A stretch of DNA of 64,000 nt from Candidatus Krumholzibacteriia bacterium. Lineage in GTDB: Bacteria; Krumholzibacteriota; Krumholzibacteriia; WVZY01; JAKEHA01. Positions within the stretch are counted from its first letter, which is position 1, and each line of letters opens with the position of its first letter. The translations under genes and the position numbers were made by a program. The notes under the pieces are model-generated. The model was not told the origin of the DNA, did not search any database, and saw nothing but the letters and a program-made list of their open reading frames with translations. Shown here piece by piece: positions 60,965-64,000 of this stretch. Location of the stretch: assembly GCA_029865265.1 (NCBI GenBank), contig JAOUHG010000001.1:219213-283212 (forward strand). Direction: 5' to 3'.

Positions 60965-62515
60965 ATGGCCCGCTACGACGTCATTGTCATTGGTGCGGGT
61001 CACAACGGGCTCACCACCGCGTGCCTGCTGGCCCGGGCGGGCCGGCGCGTGCTCGTGCTGGAGCGCCGCGATATCACCGGCGGCATGTGCGCGTCCGAGG
61101 AATTTCATCCCGGGTATCGAACCCCCGGGCTCCTGCACGACACGCTGCAGGTGCGCTCGGGTGTGGTGGAGGCGCTGCGCCTCGACCAGCACGGGCTGGA
61201 TCTGGTGCCGCCGCCGGCCATGCTGCTGGCGGGTCCTGACGGGCGCGGCATCAGCATTCAGGCCTCTGCCGACGCCACCGCCGTGGACATCGCGAAGGCC
61301 TCCGCGCACGACGCCGAGCGCTGGCGCGAGTTCAGCGCGTTCGTCGTGCGGGCGCGCAGGGTCATCGAACCGCTGCTCAACGATGCGCCGCCCGACATCG
61401 GCGCCATCGGCAGTCTGCAGAGCGGCTCGCTGGGCACGCTGCTCAAGAGCGCCATGTCCTTCCAGCGCCTGGGCAAGCGCGAGATGGCGGAACTGCTGCG
61501 CGTCCCGCCCATGTGCGTGGCCGACTGGATGAACGAGTGGTTCGAGGGCGATCTCCTCAAGGCCGGCATGGCGCACGGCGCCGTCCTCGGCATGTGGGCG
61601 GGTCCCTGGTCGCCGGGCACGGCCGCCAATCTGCTCCTCGAGGCGTGCACGGCCGGACAGGCGGTGAAGGGGGGCGCGGGCGCGCTGGCGTTCTCGCTGG
61701 AACGCGCCGCGCGGCACCACGGCGTGGAGATTCGCACCGGCACGGCGGTGTCGTCGCTCGCGGTTTCCGGAACCACGGCGACCGGAGTGGTGCTCGCCTC
61801 CGGTGAGACGGTGGAAGCGGGTGCCGTTGCGGCCTCGTGCGATCCGCGCACGCTGTTCCTGAGCCTGGTGGCCGCGGGGACGCTGCCGTTGCGCTTCGAG
61901 CGCCGCGTGGGCGTGGTGCGCGCGCGCGGAACCACCGCCAAGGTGCACCTGGCGCTCGACCGGCGCCTGGAGTTCGCCGCCCGTCCCGGCGAGCGCGTGT
62001 CGCGCGCCCGGACCGCGACGACGCTGGACGATCTCGAGCGCGCCTTCGACGCCGTCAAGTACGGCCGTGCGTCCGAGAACCCCGTGCTCGATATCAGCGT
62101 TCCCTCGGTGTCCAATCCGGAAATGGCCCCCGAAGGGCGCGACTCGGTTTCGCTGCTGGTTCATTTTGCGCCCCACGCCCTCGCGGGTGGATGGGACGAC
62201 GGTGCCCGCGAACGCCTGGGGGACGCCGCCGTGGCCGCGCTGGAACGGGTTGCGCCCGGGGTGGGCGGGACGGTGGTGGCGCGCGAGGTGCTGACGCCGG
62301 TGGACATCGCCTCGCGGTACGGGGCCGACGGCGGGCACATTCACCACACCGAGCACGCGCTGGATCAACTGGCCATCCGCCCCACCATGGAGACCATGCG
62401 CTACGCCACGCCGCTTGCGAACCTCTACCTGTGCGGTTCGGGCTCGCACCCCGGCGGCGGCGTGACCTGTGCGCCCGGTGCGCTGGGAGCCGCCGCCATC
62501 CTGTCCCGCCGCTGA
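60965..62515 (+). CDS. FAD-dependent oxidoreductase, PYROXD2/phytoene-desaturase-like (copy 2)
   Basis: 516 residues from ATG 60965, two bases after the stop of copy 1. Same architecture: VIVIGAGHNGLTTACLLARA, RRVLVLERRDITGGMCASEE, C-terminal NLYLCGSGSHPGGGVTCAPG. Clearly paralogous to copy 1 but well diverged, so the pair may form a heterodimer or act on successive substrates. No carotenoid or terpenoid genes are nearby. Confidence 0.84.
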   Translation: MARYDVIVIGAGHNGLTTACLLARAGRRVLVLERRDITGGMCASEEFHPGYRTPGLLHDTLQVRSGVVEALRLDQHGLDLVPPPAMLLAGPDGRGISIQASADATAVDIAKASAHDAERWREFSAFVVRARRVIEPLLNDAPPDIGAIGSLQSGSLGTLLKSAMSFQRLGKREMAELLRVPPMCVADWMNEWFEGDLLKAGMAHGAVLGMWAGPWSPGTAANLLLEACTAGQAVKGGAGALAFSLERAARHHGVEIRTGTAVSSLAVSGTTATGVVLASGETVEAGAVAASCDPRTLFLSLVAAGTLPLRFERRVGVVRARGTTAKVHLALDRRLEFAARPGERVSRARTATTLDDLERAFDAVKYGRASENPVLDISVPSVSNPEMAPEGRDSVSLLVHFAPHALAGGWDDGARERLGDAAVAALERVAPGVGGTVVAREVLTPVDIASRYGADGGHIHHTEHALDQLAIRPTMETMRYATPLANLYLCGSGSHPGGGVTCAPGALGAAAILSRR

Positions 62516-62708
62516 CACCCCCGCCCGCCCGCCGCCGCAGTTTTCTGTGGACCGTCGCGGTTTTCCATTGAACGCGGGCTTCGCTGGTTGTATGAGTATG
62601 CGAAAATCAGCTTCTTGCTGTCGACGGCGCGCCTTACTTGGCGCGCCGCATGCGTATCGGCCCATGACGTTCGAGCGGCGCGGCATCCAGGCCGCGGGAG
62701 GGTAGTCG
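62516..62708 (+). other. Intergenic region with a perfect hairpin
   Basis: About 190 bp of non-coding sequence between the flavoprotein and SET-domain genes. A perfect 9-bp inverted repeat (62625-62633 with 62640-62648, 6-nt loop TTACTT) has no following T-run. The AT-richer stretch at about 62550-62620 could hold the SET gene promoter. There is no convincing gene. Confidence 0.5.
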
Positions 62709-63302
62709 ATGGCCAGTAAAATCATCGTGGCGCAGCCCACCGGGTTTGTTTCTCCGCGTCTGGAGGGGAAGCTGATTGCGGGCAAGGGTGGTCGGGGCGT
62801 GTTTGCGCGCGAACGGGTGCGCGCGGGGGAACTCCTGGTGGTGTGGGGTGGCGAAGTGGTCGACGGTGACACGCTGCGCTCGATGTCGGTGGATCGATTC
62901 CGGCTCGCGCTGCAGGTGGAGGAGGGGCTCTACCTTCTCACCACCCACGAAGGCCCGGCGGACTGGGTCAACCACTCGTGCGCGCCCAACGCCGGAATGC
63001 AGGGCCAGGTGGTGCTGGTTGCGATGCGGGACATCCGCGCGGGCGAAGAGATCACCTTCGACTATGCCATGAGCGACGGGTCCACCTACGACGAGTTCGA
63101 GTGCCGTTGCGGCGCCAGGACCTGCCGCGGCCGCATGAACGGCTCGGACTGGAGTCTTCCCGAACTGCAGGAACGCTACGCGGGCTACTTCTCACCCTAC
63201 CTGCAGCGGCGCATCGACGCCGCCCGCGCCAACGGGGGCAAGGCGTCGGCGCGCAGGCTCGCGGCGGAACGGCGGGTCGGGGTCGTCACGCGCCGCAGCT
63301 AG
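62709..63302 (+). CDS. SET-domain protein lysine methyltransferase-like
   Basis: 197 residues. SET core: KGGRGVFARERVRAGELLVV, WVNHSCAPNAGM (NHSCxPN), IRAGEEITFDYAMSDG with the catalytic Tyr, and a post-SET-like cysteine cluster ECRCGARTCRGRM. SET proteins are mostly eukaryotic, but bacteria carry some that methylate ribosomal, DNA-binding or unknown proteins. The substrate is unknown. Confidence 0.85.
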   Translation: MASKIIVAQPTGFVSPRLEGKLIAGKGGRGVFARERVRAGELLVVWGGEVVDGDTLRSMSVDRFRLALQVEEGLYLLTTHEGPADWVNHSCAPNAGMQGQVVLVAMRDIRAGEEITFDYAMSDGSTYDEFECRCGARTCRGRMNGSDWSLPELQERYAGYFSPYLQRRIDAARANGGKASARRLAAERRVGVVTRRS

Positions 63303-63324
63303 ACGCGGCTGCGCGACCGGGCCG

Positions 63325-63354
63325 CTGACGCCCGGCGGTCCCCTGTGTTAAGAT
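63325..63354 (+). promoter_or_regulatory. Possible promoter of the aldolase gene
   Basis: CTGACG (63325-63330) and TAAGAT (63349-63354) are 18 bp apart. A 7-bp hairpin (63370-63376 with 63381-63387) lies in the leader before the AGGAGG ribosome site at 63410-63415. Confidence 0.45.
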
Positions 63355-63419
63355 CGTCGTGCCGCAATCGCCCGGGAGTGCCCGGGCCTTTCAAGTAATG
63401 GATACCCCCAGGAGGAACG

Positions 63420-64000
63420 ATGCCGAAGACTCTTCAGACCGACACGTCAGGCGCGGTCGATCAGATCCTCGATCACTACCGCTCCGAGAACCCCGGCGTC
63501 CGGGCGAACATCTACCGCCTGTTGACCACCGGAAGGCTCGCGGGAACGGGCAAACTCGTCATTCTGCCGGTTGATCAGGGCTTCGAGCACGGTCCGGCGC
63601 GAAGCTTTGCGGTGAACCCCGCGGGCTACGATCCCGCCTACCACGCGCAGCTCGCGGTCGACGCCGGTTGCAATGCCTACGCGGCGCCCTATGGCTTCAT
63701 CAGCCAGGTCGCGCACGAGTACGCCGGCAGGATTCCACTCATTTTGAAGATCAACAACCACGACGTCCTGTTCGACGAAAACGATCCGGCACCGGCCCAG
63801 ACGGCGAGTGTTCGCGATGCGCTGCGCCTGGGTTGCGCTGCCATCGGCTTTACCATCTATCCCGGTTCGGCCCACTGGAAGGCCATGTACGAGAACCTGC
63901 GCGTGCTGGCCGAGGAAGCGCGGAACAACGGGCTCGCCGTGGTGGTGTGGTCGTACCCGCGCGGCTCGGGGCTGTCCAAGGATGGCGAAACCGGGATCGA
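63420..64000 (+). CDS. Class I fructose-bisphosphate aldolase (DhnA/FbaB type), start only
   Basis: 193 residues are present; the gene runs off the window. LVILPVDQGFEHGPARSF and NAYAAPYGFI are typical of the archaeal/DhnA-type class I aldolases, which form a Schiff base through a Lys in the barrel. The visible WSYPRGSGLSKDG lies just before the expected catalytic region. It interconverts fructose 1,6-bisphosphate and triose phosphates. The start ATG follows AGGAGG. Confidence 0.87.
   Translation, partial: MPKTLQTDTSGAVDQILDHYRSENPGVRANIYRLLTTGRLAGTGKLVILPVDQGFEHGPARSFAVNPAGYDPAYHAQLAVDAGCNAYAAPYGFISQVAHEYAGRIPLILKINNHDVLFDENDPAPAQTASVRDALRLGCAAIGFTIYPGSAHWKAMYENLRVLAEEARNNGLAVVVWSYPRGSGLSKDGETGI

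Noticed and set aside
62625-62648. Hairpin after the second flavoprotein gene as a terminator
   Set aside because: It lies more than 100 bases from the stop codon and has no T-run; recorded only as an inverted repeat within the intergenic region.

Overview
This is a GC-rich, almost fully coding bacterial window with about 57 protein genes and no rRNA or tRNA that I could see. Two secreted proteins (26822-29212 and 39752-41164) end in the same type of C-terminal module: an N-H/Y-PNPFNPSTT turn, a small FlgD-like beta domain, then GVYFY and a terminal RKMVLLK. That module is typical of type IX-secreted or FCB-superphylum proteins. With outer-membrane barrels, TonB receptors, a class I benzoyl-CoA reductase and high GC, it suggests a Gram-negative, partly anaerobic member of an uncultured FCB-like lineage (Eisenbacteria, Krumholzibacteria or Latescibacteria type). 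The taxonomic placement is an inference.

Region by region. 1-2803: the end of a class I benzoyl-CoA reductase operon (A-type subunit end, bcrD, an SDR dehydrogenase, a GNAT acetyltransferase, an Rrf2 regulator), with every junction a 4-base ATGA overlap. 2870-5137: two paralogous outer-membrane barrels; the second has a three-repeat Pho box upstream. 5346-8626: DUF885 peptidase, geranylgeranyl-reductase-type flavoprotein, small zinc ribbon. 8694-19499: a complete phosphate regulon (pstS, oversized pstC and pstA, pstB, phoB, phoR, phoU) followed by an HtrA-like protease. Matching 11-bp repeats lie upstream of pstS, phoB and the second barrel gene. 19701-22429: a PilT-type ATPase coupled to a DUF4388 protein. 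22472-26718: TauE/SafE permease, M24 peptidase, SRPBCC, DinB, and THUMP methyltransferase.

26822-38471: a cell-surface and signalling block. It holds a large secreted protein, ArfB, an RsbW-like ATPase with a STAS partner, an ECF sigma factor with its anti-sigma factor, a striking membrane-anchored protein of about 33 twelve-residue repeats, a peptidase-propeller-barrel protein, a PrsW-type protease and another outer-membrane protein. 38499-39493 is a broken HNH endonuclease gene. 39752-43480 (minus strand) is a cobalamin-riboswitch operon: a BtuB-type receptor followed by a secreted beta-propeller protein reminiscent of BtuG. The btuB signal-peptide frame is interrupted by a (CG)5 tract.

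43584-53790: DinB, an SRPBCC/ArsR pair with a clear repeated operator, a secreted NTF2-like protein, a Ser/Thr kinase-TPR protein, pirin, a methyltransferase, ArsC, a TPC-motif metal P-type ATPase and a CPA2 antiporter. 53810-57953 (minus strand) is a probable operon: Fe-S-type Rrf2 regulator, two universal stress proteins, TonB receptor. 58178-64000: a GcvT-like protein with two PYROXD2/phytoene-desaturase-like flavoproteins, a SET-domain protein, and the start of a class I fructose-bisphosphate aldolase.

The best candidates for new biology are the B12-controlled receptor/propeller pair with its possible slippage switch, the 12-residue-repeat protein in the sigma/anti-sigma neighbourhood, and the Pho-box-controlled porin paralogue.
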